In this document: positions 32,399 to 42,138 of the stretch, one piece after another
How positions within the stretch are numbered: the first letter of the stretch is position 1
Layout of the letters: every line of letters begins with the position of its first letter
NCBI GenBank assembly: GCA_003955985.1
Contig: CP033784.1
Span: forward strand, 620,001 to 684,000
Length of the DNA: 64,000 nt
Reading direction: 5' to 3'
From: Corynebacterium jeikeium
GTDB lineage: Bacteria > Actinomycetota > Actinomycetes > Mycobacteriales > Mycobacteriaceae
Translations under genes and position numbers: made by a program
The notes under the pieces: model-generated
What the model was told of the DNA's origin: nothing
What the model saw: the letters and a program-made list of their open reading frames with translations, nothing else
Databases searched by the model: none

Positions 32399-35101
32399 GT
32401 GTTTTCGCTCAGCAAGTTGCTCCGCATTGGTGAAGGCCGCGCTGTCAAGAGGCTTGGCAATATTGCAGATCAGGTCATCGCCAAGGAAGACGAGTACGCA
32501 GCTCTTTCAGACGATGAACTCCGTGCCAAGACCGAGGAGTTTAAGAAGCAGCTGGCTGACGGTGCCGATGTAGACGATTTGCTTCTGGATGCTTTCGCCA
32601 CGGCGCGCGAGGCATCCTGGCGCGTGCTGGGGCAGAAGCACTACCGCGTCCAGGTTATGGGCGGTGCGGCACTGCACTTCGGCAACGTTGCCGAGATGGG
32701 TACTGGTGAAGGTAAGACCCTGACCTGTGTGCTGCCCGCATACCTCAATGCGTTGGCAGGCAAGGGCGTTCATGTCGTTACGGTTAATGACTACCTGGCT
32801 AAGCGTGACGCGGAGTGGATGGGTCGAGTCCACCGCTTCCTGGGGCTTGAGACTTCCGTGATTCTCTCTGAGCTCAGCCCGGATCAGCGCCGCAAGGCCT
32901 ATGCTGCCGACATCACCTACGGCACGAACAACGAGTTCGGCTTTGACTACCTGCGCGATAACATGGCGCATTCGCTCGACGATTTGGTGCAGCGTGGGCA
33001 CCACTTCGCCATCGTCGATGAGGTTGACTCGATTCTGATTGACGAGGCCCGTACTCCGTTAATCATTTCCGGTCCGGCAGATGGCGATCCGCACTGGTAC
33101 CTGGCGTTCTCCAAGATTGTGCCGCGTATGAAGCGCGATATTCACTACGAAGTCGATGAGCGAAAGCGCACCATCGGTATTCGTGAAGAGGGTGTTGAAT
33201 TCGTTGAGGATCAGCTGGGCATTGCCAACCTGTATGCTCCGGAAAACTCTTCGCTGGTCAGTTACCTGAACAATGCCCTGAAGGCCAAGGAGCTGTTCAC
33301 CCGCGACAAGGATTACATTATCCGTAATGGTGAGATTCTCATCGTTGATGAGTTCACCGGTCGCGTGCTGGCAGGCCGTCGCTATAACGAGGGCATGCAC
33401 CAGGCAATTGAGGCCAAGGAAGGGGTGGAGATTAAAAACGAGAACCAGACGCTGGCAACCGTTACGCTCCAGAACTACTTCCGCCTCTACGACAAGCTGT
33501 CCGGTATGACCGGTACGGCTGAGACTGAAGCGGCTGAGCTGCACCAGATTTACAAGCTGAATGTCATGGCGATTCCGCCGAATCGCCCGAAGCAGCGTGA
33601 GGATCTGCCCGACCTGATTTACAAGACGCAGGAGGCAAAGTTCGCCGCTGTTGTCGAAGACATCCGCGAATGCCATGAAAAGGGGCAGCCAGTTCTCGTT
33701 GGTACGACGTCAGTCGAGAAATCCGAGTACCTTTCCAAGCTCCTGCAGCGCGAAGGTATTCCTCACTCTGTGCTGAACGCTAAGCACCACGAGAAGGAAG
33801 CTGAGATTGTCGCAGTGGCGGGTCGTCTCGGAGGCGTTACCGTGGCAACTAACATGGCCGGTCGTGGTACTGACATCGTGCTGGGCGGTAACCCGGACAT
33901 TATCGCTGACCTGAATCTGCGCTCTCGTGGTCTGGACCCGGTGGAAACTCCGGAAGAGTACGAAGAGGCGTGGGACGCTGAGATTGAGCGTGTTCGTCAG
34001 CAGTCGAAGGAAGAAGCTGACAAGGTACGTGAGGCCGGTGGCCTCTACGTCCTGGGTACTGAGCGTCATGAGTCACGCCGCATTGACAACCAGTTGCGTG
34101 GTCGTACCGGTCGTCAGGGTGACCCGGGCGTTACCCGCTTTTACCTGTCCATGCGCGATGATCTCATGGTTCGCTTCAACGGTCAGCGCATGGAAGCGCT
34201 GATGAACACTCTGAATGTCCCGGATGACGTTCCTATTGACTCCAAGGTTGTTTCCAACTCCATTAAGAGCGTTCAGGCTCAGGTGGAAAGCCAGAACTTC
34301 GAAATCCGTAAGAATGTTCTGAAGTATGACGAGGTTATGAACCAGCAGCGTAAGGTCATCTACGCTGAGCGCCGTCGCATCCTCGAAGGTGAGGATTTGA
34401 AGACTCAGGTCCGTGACATGCAGGACGACGTCGTCGATGCGTATGTCAACGGTGCCACCGCTGACGGTTACGTGGAGGATTGGGACCTCGACGAGCTGTG
34501 GAATGCCCTTGAGCAGCTCTACAGCCCGACGTTTACGGCGCAAGAGCTTATTGATGGCTCTGACTTCGGTACCCCAGGTGACCTCTCGGCCGATGAGCTG
34601 TCCAAGGCTCTGCACACGGACATCTCGGCCAGCTACGACCAGCTTGAGGATGCGGTCTCCGCAATTGGCGGCGACGACCAGATGCGCAACATCGAGCGCT
34701 TCACCATCCTGAACGTCATGGACCAGAAGTGGCGCGAGCACCTCTACGAGATGGACTACCTCAAGGAGGGCATTGGCTTGCGCGCCATGGCCCAGGCTGA
34801 CCCGCTGGTGGAGTACCAGCGTGAGGGCTACGACATGTTCACCGCGATGATGGACGGCATCAAGGAAGAATCGGTTCGTCAGCTGTTCCTAATCCGTAAG
34901 CAGGTTATGCCCGCAGTGGAAAACGCCGAGGGGCAGGAGAACCAGGCTCCAGCTCTGCCAACGGAAGCTGCTGAGCAGAATCAGCAGATGACTTACTCCG
35001 GCCCCAGCGAGGACGGCAGTGCAGAGCAGCAGCGCGTGGATCAAGAGTCTGAGGGCAACCGAGCGCAGCGTCGGAAGGCGGCTCGCAAGCGCCGTCGCTA
35101 A
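32399..35101 (+). CDS. secA: Preprotein translocase ATPase SecA1
   Basis: SecA1 is the essential motor that drives unfolded proteins through SecYEG. Walker A is [10 protein letters not shown], Walker [19 protein letters not shown], and the second helicase domain has [12 protein letters not shown] and [10 protein letters not shown]. The preprotein cross-linking domain and helical scaffold follow, and the C-terminus is a Gln-rich linker ending in [10 protein letters not shown], without the zinc-binding Cys tail, as usual for actinobacterial SecA1. The length (900 residues) is normal. GTG 32399 has GGAAAGG upstream. A terminator follows. Confidence 0.97.
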   Translation: MFSLSKLLRIGEGRAVKRLGNIADQVIAKEDEYAALSDDELRAKTEEFKKQLADGADVDDLLLDAFATAREASWRVLGQKHYRVQVMGGAALHFGNVAEMGTGEGKTLTCVLPAYLNALAGKGVHVVTVNDYLAKRDAEWMGRVHRFLGLETSVILSELSPDQRRKAYAADITYGTNNEFGFDYLRDNMAHSLDDLVQRGHHFAIVDEVDSILIDEARTPLIISGPADGDPHWYLAFSKIVPRMKRDIHYEVDERKRTIGIREEGVEFVEDQLGIANLYAPENSSLVSYLNNALKAKELFTRDKDYIIRNGEILIVDEFTGRVLAGRRYNEGMHQAIEAKEGVEIKNENQTLATVTLQNYFRLYDKLSGMTGTAETEAAELHQIYKLNVMAIPPNRPKQREDLPDLIYKTQEAKFAAVVEDIRECHEKGQPVLVGTTSVEKSEYLSKLLQREGIPHSVLNAKHHEKEAEIVAVAGRLGGVTVATNMAGRGTDIVLGGNPDIIADLNLRSRGLDPVETPEEYEEAWDAEIERVRQQSKEEADKVREAGGLYVLGTERHESRRIDNQLRGRTGRQGDPGVTRFYLSMRDDLMVRFNGQRMEALMNTLNVPDDVPIDSKVVSNSIKSVQAQVESQNFEIRKNVLKYDEVMNQQRKVIYAERRRILEGEDLKTQVRDMQDDVVDAYVNGATADGYVEDWDLDELWNALEQLYSPTFTAQELIDGSDFGTPGDLSADELSKALHTDISASYDQLEDAVSAIGGDDQMRNIERFTILNVMDQKWREHLYEMDYLKEGIGLRAMAQADPLVEYQREGYDMFTAMMDGIKEESVRQLFLIRKQVMPAVENAEGQENQAPALPTEAAEQNQQMTYSGPSEDGSAEQQRVDQESEGNRAQRRKAARKRRR

Positions 35102-35104
35102 GCA

Positions 35105-35728
35105 CTAAAGCACCCGAAACGCGGTCATGGTCCATGGCCGCGTTTTTGCTGTTCCGCGGCGGAAAGTGCCCGTGAACGCGCGAACGCGCGGACCGACACG
35201 GCAACTACCCAGGAACTCGACCTTCTTGCCGTCCGCGGAAGCGCTGGCGTGAAAGGATTGCAACGCGACACCCTTGAGGCTGGTGTTTTTCGACAGCGTG
35301 AGTATCGCAGCGTGAATAATCGGGTCGATATTGATGCGACGTAGATCGTTGACTCGCCTGCGACCCGCGATGATGTCGAAGACGCGGCGAGTAATCGTGC
35401 CAAGCTCCTGTCTCAGATTCTGTTCACAGTGCTGGACGACGTGCGGTGTTTGCGGCGTCTTTTTTGCAGCAGGAGCGGCCGCGACGGGCGGTAATGCCGT
35501 CATGACAGCGGCTCCGGTGGCAGCCGAGCATCCGCTGTAGGTCGGTGCCACTTTTGCGGTTTGAGAGGCGGCGGCATTAGCTGACTGGCCGAGTTGAATT
35601 GTGTGGAGAAGCGAAAAGCCCGTTGCCGGTTCAATGGATTCCCTGCCACTGGAGCGGTGCTCAGCGGCGTGCGACAGCGCGTAAGGCATCGGTGTCTGAG
35701 ATTTTGGTACGTGAGACGTTGGTGCCAT
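35105..35728 (-). CDS. Rv3235 family protein
   Basis: The last 110 residues (ITRRVFDIIAGRRRVNDL through a GPRVRAFTGTFRR segment to WTMTAFRVL) match the pattern of the actinobacterial Rv3235 family: a small domain near secA, function unknown. The first 95 residues are Ala/Pro/Ser-rich and probably disordered. ATG 35728 with GGGGGA 8 nt upstream is a reasonable start; ATG 35689 is an alternative. It runs convergent to secA, overlapping its terminator. Confidence 0.75.
   Translation of the reverse strand: MAPTSHVPKSQTPMPYALSHAAEHRSSGRESIEPATGFSLLHTIQLGQSANAAASQTAKVAPTYSGCSAATGAAVMTALPPVAAAPAAKKTPQTPHVVQHCEQNLRQELGTITRRVFDIIAGRRRVNDLRRINIDPIIHAAILTLSKNTSLKGVALQSFHASASADGKKVEFLGSCRVGPRVRAFTGTFRRGTAKTRPWTMTAFRVL
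35118..35147 (+). terminator. Terminator of secA
   Basis: AACGCGGTCATGG pairs with CCATGGCCGCGTT (one G-T pair), followed by TTT. It also lies within the end of the convergent Rv3235-like gene. Confidence 0.8.
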
Positions 35729-36015
35729 GGATTAATCCCCCTAAAAACTCTCCATTGGCAAGTTCCCCCTTGCTGAAGACCATTGTCCTACAAGTGCTTT
35801 AAGTGTGCAGCTTGTGAAGGGGAATTCACGGCCGGCGTGGGGGGATTGTGGAGAAGGCGCAGTCGCGAAATGGGCTGAGTGTTTCGCTGTTAATGGTCCT
35901 ATCGGTTTCCGTCAAGGCCGTTCTGGTCGTCTACAAATGGGCGTAACGAACAGCCAATTAACACGCTGAACTGGAAAAAAGGCAAACGTGCAGGTCATGC
36001 GATAAACTACAGGCC
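35729..36015. other. Divergent intergenic region, Rv3235-like gene and HAD gene
   Basis: No gene is seen. The perfect palindrome GGATTAATCC (35729-35738) overlaps the ribosome site of the Rv3235-like gene. TAAACT (36003-36008) lies 7 nt before the HAD gene ATG and may be its -10 box, suggesting a leaderless start. Confidence 0.45.
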
Positions 36016-36426
36016 ATGCGCGGAATGATTATCGATTACTGTGGTGTCCTTGACGGCACGGATGAAGACCAGGCACGTTGGCGTAATTTGCTGGTAGAGG
36101 CGCGTGCAAATGGTGTTGGCCTGGCAGTCCTGTCGAATGACCCAGGTGGCCCATCGGCGGATCCGATTCGCAAGCTCGAAGATGAGGGCCTGGTAGACGC
36201 AGTTGTGCTCTCTGGTGAAATTGGCCATGAGAAGCCTTCGGCAGAGGCTTTTAATGCAGCCGCTGCGGCTATTGAACTGCCGGCACGGGACTGCGTGTTG
36301 GTAGATGATTCGATTGAGAACATCCATGCGGCCGTCTCTAACGGCATGGTGGGAGTCTTCTATCAGCAGTTCGACCGCGCAGTGGTCGAGATTGCCGGTC
36401 TGCTGGGTCTCGAGGGCGAGTTCTAA
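36016..36426 (+). CDS. HAD-superfamily protein, probably lacking the general acid
   Basis: Small HAD-fold protein, 136 residues. Motif II (AVLSND), motif III Lys (GHEKPS) and motif IV (LVDDSIEN) are all in place. In motif I (IIDYCGVLDG) the nucleophile Asp is kept, but the second Asp two residues on (DxD) is Cys, so normal phosphatase activity is doubtful. The size lacks room for a cap domain. ATG 36016 is used. Its stop shares a base with the ATG of the next gene (TAATG), so translation is coupled. Substrate unknown. Confidence 0.82.
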   Translation: MRGMIIDYCGVLDGTDEDQARWRNLLVEARANGVGLAVLSNDPGGPSADPIRKLEDEGLVDAVVLSGEIGHEKPSAEAFNAAAAAIELPARDCVLVDDSIENIHAAVSNGMVGVFYQQFDRAVVEIAGLLGLEGEF

Positions 36427-36917
36427 TGCGCGTCTATATCCCAGCGACTTTCTCCATGCTTGAGGCGCTTAAGGAGGATGAGCTCTTCCACGCCCGCGGT
36501 GGTTGGGGCTTTGCTGTCACTGAAGCGCTGCGCGATTTCTTTACTGAGGGCGATGATGAGGAACTGGCAGACGTAGCCTTTGATGAGGCTGCGCGTGCGT
36601 CGCTCCGTCTGCTCGATGCCGCAGAAGAGAAGTTCCCGCACCGTCGAGTGGTCATTTCCGTTGATGTGGAGGCGGAGCCGCAGTCGGATATGGGAGATGC
36701 TGTGGTTAAGGTCGGCGGCCCAATTTCGCTTGCCGACGTTGCAGCTCTCCACATTGATGTGGAAGAGGCGGAAAGCAAGGTTGAGGCTGCGATTGATGCC
36801 GTCGATAAGGCAGATCTCGGTGACGAGGATGCGGAGCTCACTGTCGGCGATGCGCTGGAGATCCCGCTGGCGTGGTACGACGTAGCTGAGCTCGGCATGG
36901 TGGTCGACTTCCTGTAG
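36426..36917 (+). CDS. DUF6912 family protein
   Basis: The 163-residue acidic protein starts MRVYIPATFSMLEAL, the typical opening of this actinobacterial family of unknown function. The middle is rich in Glu/Asp/Ala and probably helical; the last 40 residues (IPLAWYDVAELGMVVDFL) look like a small conserved fold. Its ATG overlaps the stop of the HAD gene by one base, so the pair is one operon. A strong terminator closes it. Confidence 0.8.
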   Translation: MRVYIPATFSMLEALKEDELFHARGGWGFAVTEALRDFFTEGDDEELADVAFDEAARASLRLLDAAEEKFPHRRVVISVDVEAEPQSDMGDAVVKVGGPISLADVAALHIDVEEAESKVEAAIDAVDKADLGDEDAELTVGDALEIPLAWYDVAELGMVVDFL

Positions 36918-36938
36918 TAGCGCGTGCTCGGCGTTAAA

Positions 36939-36975
36939 GAAGGGGACTGGGTTTAGGAACCCAGCCCCTTTTTTG
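36939..36975 (+). terminator. Strong intrinsic terminator of the HAD-DUF6912 operon
   Basis: GGGG-A-CTGGGTT pairs with AACCCAG-C-CCC around a TAGG loop, with a run of T after it. Confidence 0.9.
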
Positions 36976-37113
36976 TATGGCACAAGTGTTTTCAGTGGGG
37001 GTATAAAAGACGGGATTGTTTTGTGTGGATAAGCTCCATGTCAAAGGGGGTGTTTCGCACGGGAGTGGGGGTAATGACAATTTCGCTATTTGTGTCAAAA
37101 TCATTTGTTTCTC

Positions 37114-37162
37114 TTGACCAATAACTTACCGCTCCGTAGTCTACGTCTAAGTAACCTACGGA
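37114..37162 (+). promoter_or_regulatory. Promoter with overlapping palindromic operator for the reductase-desaturase operon
   Basis: TTGACC (37114-37119), a 17-nt spacer and TAGTCT (37137-37142) form a good promoter. CGTAG-T-CTACG (37135-37145) covers the -10, and TCCGTAG (37133-37139) is repeated inverted as CTACGGA (37156-37162). Three CTACG-type half-sites suggest a dimeric repressor. The rest of the gap to 37246 holds no gene. Confidence 0.55.
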
Positions 37163-37246
37163 CACGTAATAATGAATCGGGTGGGGCATGCCTACTGATG
37201 AACAGCGTTATTACTTGTTCGCCCGTGACAGTCAGGAGGGCCAAAA

Positions 37247-38311
37247 ATGGGGCTTAAGACCAAAGTTTCCCGGGTATTCAAGCATTTATCCACGCCACTT
37301 TTGCCCGATGATTACACGCATTTGCTAAATCCGCTGTGGTCAAGTCGCGAGCTGCGCGGTCAGATTGAGGCCATCAATCCCACATCTCCTACTTCAGCAG
37401 AGTTGATAATCCGTCCGGGTTGGGGGATGCCAACAGACTTCAAGCCAGGCCAGTTCATCGGACTTGGCGTAGAGGTCAAGGGGAAATACCTGTGGCGTTC
37501 CTACTCGCTGACAAATGCGCCGCGGCCTCATGACGGGCTGCTGACTATCAACATCCGTGCGCTAAACGACGGCTATGTGTCCCAACACCTCGTCGCCAAT
37601 GTCAAGCCGGGTACTGTCGTCCGCCTGGCTGCCCCGGCTGGGGATTTCCATCTTCCGGAGCCGCTCCCAGCCCGCATTGCGTTTGTTACCGCAGGCTCCG
37701 GCGTAACTCCGGTGATTTCCATGCTGCGTGATCTTTCAGCTCGCAATGCCTCAGTGGAAGTCGAGCACATTCACTCCTACCGCGGCGAGGCAGAAGCTGT
37801 GTTTGTCAATGAGCTTCGCGAGCTGGAACAGTGCAGCGCTACTAGCGCGTTGAAGTATCGCCTGCATGCCCGGAATACGGAGACGCAGCCGCGGATTGAC
37901 GCTGCGGCGGTTACCGACATCATTGCTGACTTTGGAGCGCTGGCATCGTCGGCAAGCGCCTACGCCTGTGGTCCGGTTGAACTGCTGAAAAACCTTGAGC
38001 CGGAGTTTCCCGGGCTGCGGACGGAACGTTTCACCGTTGACCGCTCGGCGGCAGGGGAGGTCGGCGGCACGGTGAGTTTAGGCAGCCGAGGCGATATCGA
38101 CGTAGACGGTGCAACCACCATCCTGGAGGCGGCCGAGAGCGTCGGGGTTGACCTGCCGTACGGCTGTCGGATGGGAATTTGTGCGACGTGCGTGCAGCAG
38201 CTCTCCGACGGCGCAGCGCGGGACATCCGCACCGGTGCGACGTTTGTGGCGGGGGAGCGGGTCCGAACGTGCGTCTGTGCGCCGGCGGGGCACGCGCGTA
38301 TCGAACTGTAA
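37247..38311 (+). CDS. Ferredoxin reductase-like oxidoreductase (Rv3230c-like), partner of DesA3
   Basis: The protein passes electrons from NADPH through FAD and a [2Fe-2S] cluster to the fatty acid desaturase encoded next. The FAD domain has WRSYSLTNAP, the NAD(P)-binding domain FVTAGSGVTPVISML, and the C-terminal ferredoxin domain C-x4-C-x2-C (YGCRMGICATCVQ) with a fourth Cys about 30 residues on. This is the arrangement of M. tuberculosis Rv3230c, which works with DesA3. ATG 37247 has CAGGAGG upstream. The desaturase gene begins 69 nt after its stop. Confidence 0.92.
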   Translation: MGLKTKVSRVFKHLSTPLLPDDYTHLLNPLWSSRELRGQIEAINPTSPTSAELIIRPGWGMPTDFKPGQFIGLGVEVKGKYLWRSYSLTNAPRPHDGLLTINIRALNDGYVSQHLVANVKPGTVVRLAAPAGDFHLPEPLPARIAFVTAGSGVTPVISMLRDLSARNASVEVEHIHSYRGEAEAVFVNELRELEQCSATSALKYRLHARNTETQPRIDAAAVTDIIADFGALASSASAYACGPVELLKNLEPEFPGLRTERFTVDRSAAGEVGGTVSLGSRGDIDVDGATTILEAAESVGVDLPYGCRMGICATCVQQLSDGAARDIRTGATFVAGERVRTCVCAPAGHARIEL

Positions 38312-38380
38312 GTTCGCCCCACATCTATCTCAACCTGTATTAACCAGGAGAAACTACCTAAAGGAGTTGGGACCCTTCCC

Positions 38381-39721
38381 ATGGCAATTTCTGATATCGC
38401 ATCGTATGCGCACTTGAGCGAAGAAGACGTCGCAGAGATTGGGCGTCGATTTGCGGAAATCGAAAAGCAACACCGCGATTCGCTGGGGCAGAAGGATGCT
38501 CGCTACATCCGCACGCTCATCCGCATTCAACGCACCCTTGAGGTGACTGGTCGAGGTCTGCTGATGGTACCGACAGCCGGCATGGCCCTGAACAAACTAG
38601 GGATGCTGCCGAAGTCGTGGAAGAACACCGCGCACTGGGGTTTCAAATGGGCGGGTGCCTCAGCGCTGGGGCTGGCAAAGATTTTGGAAAACCTCGAAAT
38701 CGGCCACAACACCATGCACGGTCAGTGGGACTGGATGAATGACCCCGAGATTCACTCGGCCACCTGGGAGTGGGACAATTCCTGCCCATCCAGCGGGTGG
38801 AAGCACTCCCACAACTTTGTCCACCACAAGTACACCAACGTGCTCGGTATGGACAACGATGTGGGATATGGCATTCTCCGGGTGACTCGTGACCGCCGTT
38901 GGAAGCCATCGACGCTGCTGCAGCCGGTGACAAACGTGGTGTTGGCCAGCCTTTTCCAATGGGCAGTGGCCTTCTATGACGTCGAGCTCGGGCGCGTGTT
39001 CGCCGGCAAGAAATCCTGGGATGAGGCCCGACCGCAGCTCATGGAGGTGCTCAACAAGTCGGGGCGCCAGGTGCTCAAGGACTACGTTCTCTTCCCGGCG
39101 ATGGCGGGTCCGCGTTACCGTGAGGTGGCCTTTGCGAACATGATGGCCAACCTCGCCCGTAATCTTTGGGCCTACGCGGTCATCTTCTGCGGACACTTTC
39201 CGGATGATGCCGAGACTTTCACCAAGGAGCAGTACAACACCGAGGACAAGAGTGAGTGGTATTTGCGCCAAATGCTGGGCTCGGCGAACTTCCACGGTGG
39301 GCTGGCGCTGTCGGTGCTCTCAGGAAATCTGAATTACCAGATTGAGCACCACCTGTTCCCGGACATGCCGTCCAACAGGCTCGCGCAGATTTCGAAGCAG
39401 GTTCAGCAGATCTGCCGGGAATACGACCTGCCATACAACACGGGGTCGTTCCCGAAGCAGTTCTTCCAGGTCCAGCGCACGCTGCTGAAGTTGTCGCTGC
39501 CGGATCGTTTCTTAGTCGCTGACCCGGACAACGCCCCAGAGGTACGTTCGGAGACGGCGTTCAAGAAGTATCCGCAGGTTGAAGCGGAGCTCCAGTCCAG
39601 TTCCCCGCAACGCAAGGGCTTAGCGACGGGCCTGCGAATGCTCCGCCGTCTTCGCCCAGGTGTCCGGGAAATTGTCCGGGCCTACACCGGTCGCTCGACG
39701 CACACTGCTGCGCGCGGTTAG
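38381..39721 (+). CDS. desA3: Acyl-CoA delta-9 desaturase, DesA3-type
   Basis: The membrane-bound di-iron enzyme inserts a double bond into stearoyl- or palmitoyl-CoA, giving oleate-type acids. The three His boxes are HNTMHGQW, HSHNFVHHKY and QIEHHLFPD. Hydrophobic stretches lie between them, as in Rv3229c. Length is 446 residues. ATG 38381 has AAAGGAG about 14 nt upstream. The stop overlaps that of the CLC gene on the other strand by 4 nt. Electrons should come from the reductase just upstream. Confidence 0.93.
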   Translation: MAISDIASYAHLSEEDVAEIGRRFAEIEKQHRDSLGQKDARYIRTLIRIQRTLEVTGRGLLMVPTAGMALNKLGMLPKSWKNTAHWGFKWAGASALGLAKILENLEIGHNTMHGQWDWMNDPEIHSATWEWDNSCPSSGWKHSHNFVHHKYTNVLGMDNDVGYGILRVTRDRRWKPSTLLQPVTNVVLASLFQWAVAFYDVELGRVFAGKKSWDEARPQLMEVLNKSGRQVLKDYVLFPAMAGPRYREVAFANMMANLARNLWAYAVIFCGHFPDDAETFTKEQYNTEDKSEWYLRQMLGSANFHGGLALSVLSGNLNYQIEHHLFPDMPSNRLAQISKQVQQICREYDLPYNTGSFPKQFFQVQRTLLKLSLPDRFLVADPDNAPEVRSETAFKKYPQVEAELQSSSPQRKGLATGLRMLRRLRPGVREIVRAYTGRSTHTAARG

Positions 39722-41103
39722 CCCTCGGCCCGCTTGCGAACCGCAGCCGCGACTGCTGGTTCGCGGTTCCATGGCATTGATTGCTTGTGGGGGAGCCGTA
39801 GCCAGGCGCGAATCATGGTCACGGTCAGCGTCGCAGTTGCACCAGCGAGGAAGAGTGCTAAGTAAGCCGAGGAATTCTGGCCGGTGAACTCCACGGTCAC
39901 GATCAGTGCGAAAAGTGGGGCTGCCATGGACGCCGACAGGAAGGCCGCCGCGCCGAGAATCGCAAAGTCGCTCAGCGGAACTGAGGGCATCAATGGCTGT
40001 ACGAAGCAGCCGACGATGAAACCGCTGAGCGCGCCAAGGGCAAAGCCGGGAGTCAAGAGACCACCGACGGCACCAGAACGGAAAGTAACGAGAACCGCGA
40101 TAGCTTTCGCAATCAGCAGGATGACTGCAAAACCCAGCAGCGGGCGGTCCATGAGAACTGTGGTCGCAGCGATACGGCCATTGCCCAATACTTCTGGAAC
40201 CCACAGTGAAATCACACCAACCAGTGTGAATGCGAGGGGGATGGCCCAGGCAGAGTGCCAGCCAGTCGGTGCTGTGTCCGACATTCGAGAGCTGAGAATG
40301 CGAAATGCGTAGCCAATGGCACCGCAGATAACACCGATGAGCAGTGCTGCCCCGAGGTTGCCCCAGCCGTCTGAGAGATTAATTGGGCTGTAGAGCGGGC
40401 TACTGCCGACCACGATGCCCGACGTCACCGTGGCGATGGCTGAACACGCCAGCACCACCATCACCGCGGTAATGCTCAGTGAGCCCAGCAGAATCTCCAA
40501 CGAGAAAACCGCTCCAGCCAACGGGATGTGATAAATCGCCCCCAGGCCGGCACCGGCTGCTGCTGCGACCAGAATACGGCGGTGTAGCGGATCGATGCGC
40601 AGTCGATGCGACATCTGTGAAGCCACCATCGCACCGAGCTCACGCGGGGCATTCTCGCGTCCCATGGATGCACCTGCAGCGACGGTCGCCATCTGCAAAA
40701 ACACATTGACAAGAGTTGACCACACAGGCATGGGGCGGCCGTGCATGCCCGCTTCAACGCTTTCAACAGGCTTCGCCTTTGTGCGAAGAGCTGCCCAGAT
40801 TGGTCCTGCAATCAGCCCCGCCAACACAATTCCGACAAAGCGCTGTAAACCAGTGGTGCCATCGGTTACGACCGCTACGTCACCCTCGTGCTGCCCGTAG
40901 ACCGCGTACTCGATGCCGTGCATGATCAGCGCGAGCCCGGCAGCTCCGAGCCCCGTCGCAAGACCCACGATAAGCGTGTAGATGCACAGCCGAATCCAAC
41001 TGCCGGGAGCGGGGTAGAGTCCGGAGCCCGCTTTGTCCGACTCAGCACCAGCCGCGGCTTCAGAGGGCGTCTCCACAGAATCGGTGTGGCTAGTCTCTTT
41101 CAA
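39718..41103 (-). CDS. CLC-family chloride channel or H+/Cl- antiporter
   Basis: The 461-residue protein has about ten to twelve membrane helices beginning near 37. CLC signature segments are GASMGRENAPRELGA (the G(K/R)EGP-like motif, with Asn in place of the usual Gly after Glu) and AGAGLGAIYHIPLAGAVF. The Glu in that motif is kept, so proton-coupled exchange is possible, but channel and exchanger cannot be told apart here. TTG 41103 has GGGAG 7 nt upstream and lies inside rsgA, so the genes overlap by 14 nt and are coupled. Confidence 0.88.
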   Translation of the reverse strand: MKETSHTDSVETPSEAAAGAESDKAGSGLYPAPGSWIRLCIYTLIVGLATGLGAAGLALIMHGIEYAVYGQHEGDVAVVTDGTTGLQRFVGIVLAGLIAGPIWAALRTKAKPVESVEAGMHGRPMPVWSTLVNVFLQMATVAAGASMGRENAPRELGAMVASQMSHRLRIDPLHRRILVAAAAGAGLGAIYHIPLAGAVFSLEILLGSLSITAVMVVLACSAIATVTSGIVVGSSPLYSPINLSDGWGNLGAALLIGVICGAIGYAFRILSSRMSDTAPTGWHSAWAIPLAFTLVGVISLWVPEVLGNGRIAATTVLMDRPLLGFAVILLIAKAIAVLVTFRSGAVGGLLTPGFALGALSGFIVGCFVQPLMPSVPLSDFAILGAAAFLSASMAAPLFALIVTVEFTGQNSSAYLALFLAGATATLTVTMIRAWLRLPHKQSMPWNREPAVAAAVRKRAEG

Positions 41104-42136
41104 TGTCCAGCTCCCAGTCCTCGTTGTCGCTGATGGCGCTCAACAGGCGACGCACGGCCATCGCTCGACGGTGCTGAACTCCCTCCAGCTTGTCGAGGGC
41201 GCACTCTGGATCCGCGGGCGGCCCCAAATGGGTGCAACCACGTGGGCATTCATCTGTCGCTGCCTGGATATCTGGAAACGCCGCCAGCAGCGTCTCCGGT
41301 GTCACATGAGCCAGACCAAAGGAACGAATGCCCGGGGTATCAATAATCCACGACGCCGCATCGTCATCGCTTTCCGACGGCAACATCAGCGCCACCGACT
41401 GCGTGGAGGTATGGCGGCCCTTACCCACACCACTAACTTCGCCGGTCTCACGGTTGGCTTCGGGAACAATCCGGTTGACGAGGGTCGATTTCCCCACGCC
41501 GGAATGCCCAACCAAAGCTGTCACTCGTCCTGGGGCATCGATGAGTTCTGACAGAGGAGCCAAGTCATCATTAATACCGCAGACAACGACATCCACTCCG
41601 AGTGCCGAGAACTCCCCGGCAAATTCCTCTGGGTCGGCCAGATCGGATTTAGTCAGACAGAGCACGGGGCGGACACCGCCGGCGTAGGCCGCGACCAGCG
41701 CGCGTTCGACAAAACCGGTGCGAGGTTCAGGATCGGCGACTGCGCACACAATGAGCAGCAGGCTGGCATTGGCCACGACGATGCGCTCATACGGGTCATT
41801 GTCATCGGCGGTGCGACGCAAAACCGTGCTGCGCTCTGCCAGCTTGACGATGCGGGCCAGTGTGCCCGCACGGCCGCTGACATCGCCTACGACACCGACA
41901 CGGTCACCGACAACGATATTGGTGCGGCCGAGCTCGCGGGCACGCATGCATGTCACTGCAACATCAGGGTTGTTATCGAGGACTACACCCCAACGACCAC
42001 GATCCTTGGTCACCACCATGCCCCAGTGGGCATCGGCGTGGCGGGGGCGATCCTTCGTCCGTGGTCGCGACCCTTTACCGGGGCGGATGCGTACATCGGA
42101 CTCGTCCCATTGCCGTCCACGCCTGCGTGCCGCCAC
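41090..42136 (-). CDS. rsgA: Ribosome small subunit-dependent GTPase RsgA
   Basis: RsgA is a circularly permuted GTPase that checks late 30S assembly. An OB domain (about 40-110) precedes the GTPase motifs, which occur in permuted order: LTKSDL (G4), GHSGVGKSTLVN (G1), then DTPGIRSFG (G3). A C-terminal zinc site follows in ECPRGCTHLG, with His and a further Cys. Length is 348 residues. GTG 42136 begins 2 nt after the aroA stop, so it is coupled to aroA. It corresponds to Rv3228. Confidence 0.93.
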   Translation of the reverse strand: MAARRRGRQWDESDVRIRPGKGSRPRTKDRPRHADAHWGMVVTKDRGRWGVVLDNNPDVAVTCMRARELGRTNIVVGDRVGVVGDVSGRAGTLARIVKLAERSTVLRRTADDNDPYERIVVANASLLLIVCAVADPEPRTGFVERALVAAYAGGVRPVLCLTKSDLADPEEFAGEFSALGVDVVVCGINDDLAPLSELIDAPGRVTALVGHSGVGKSTLVNRIVPEANRETGEVSGVGKGRHTSTQSVALMLPSESDDDAASWIIDTPGIRSFGLAHVTPETLLAAFPDIQAATDECPRGCTHLGPPADPECALDKLEGVQHRRAMAVRRLLSAISDNEDWELDIERD

Positions 42137-42138
42137 TG

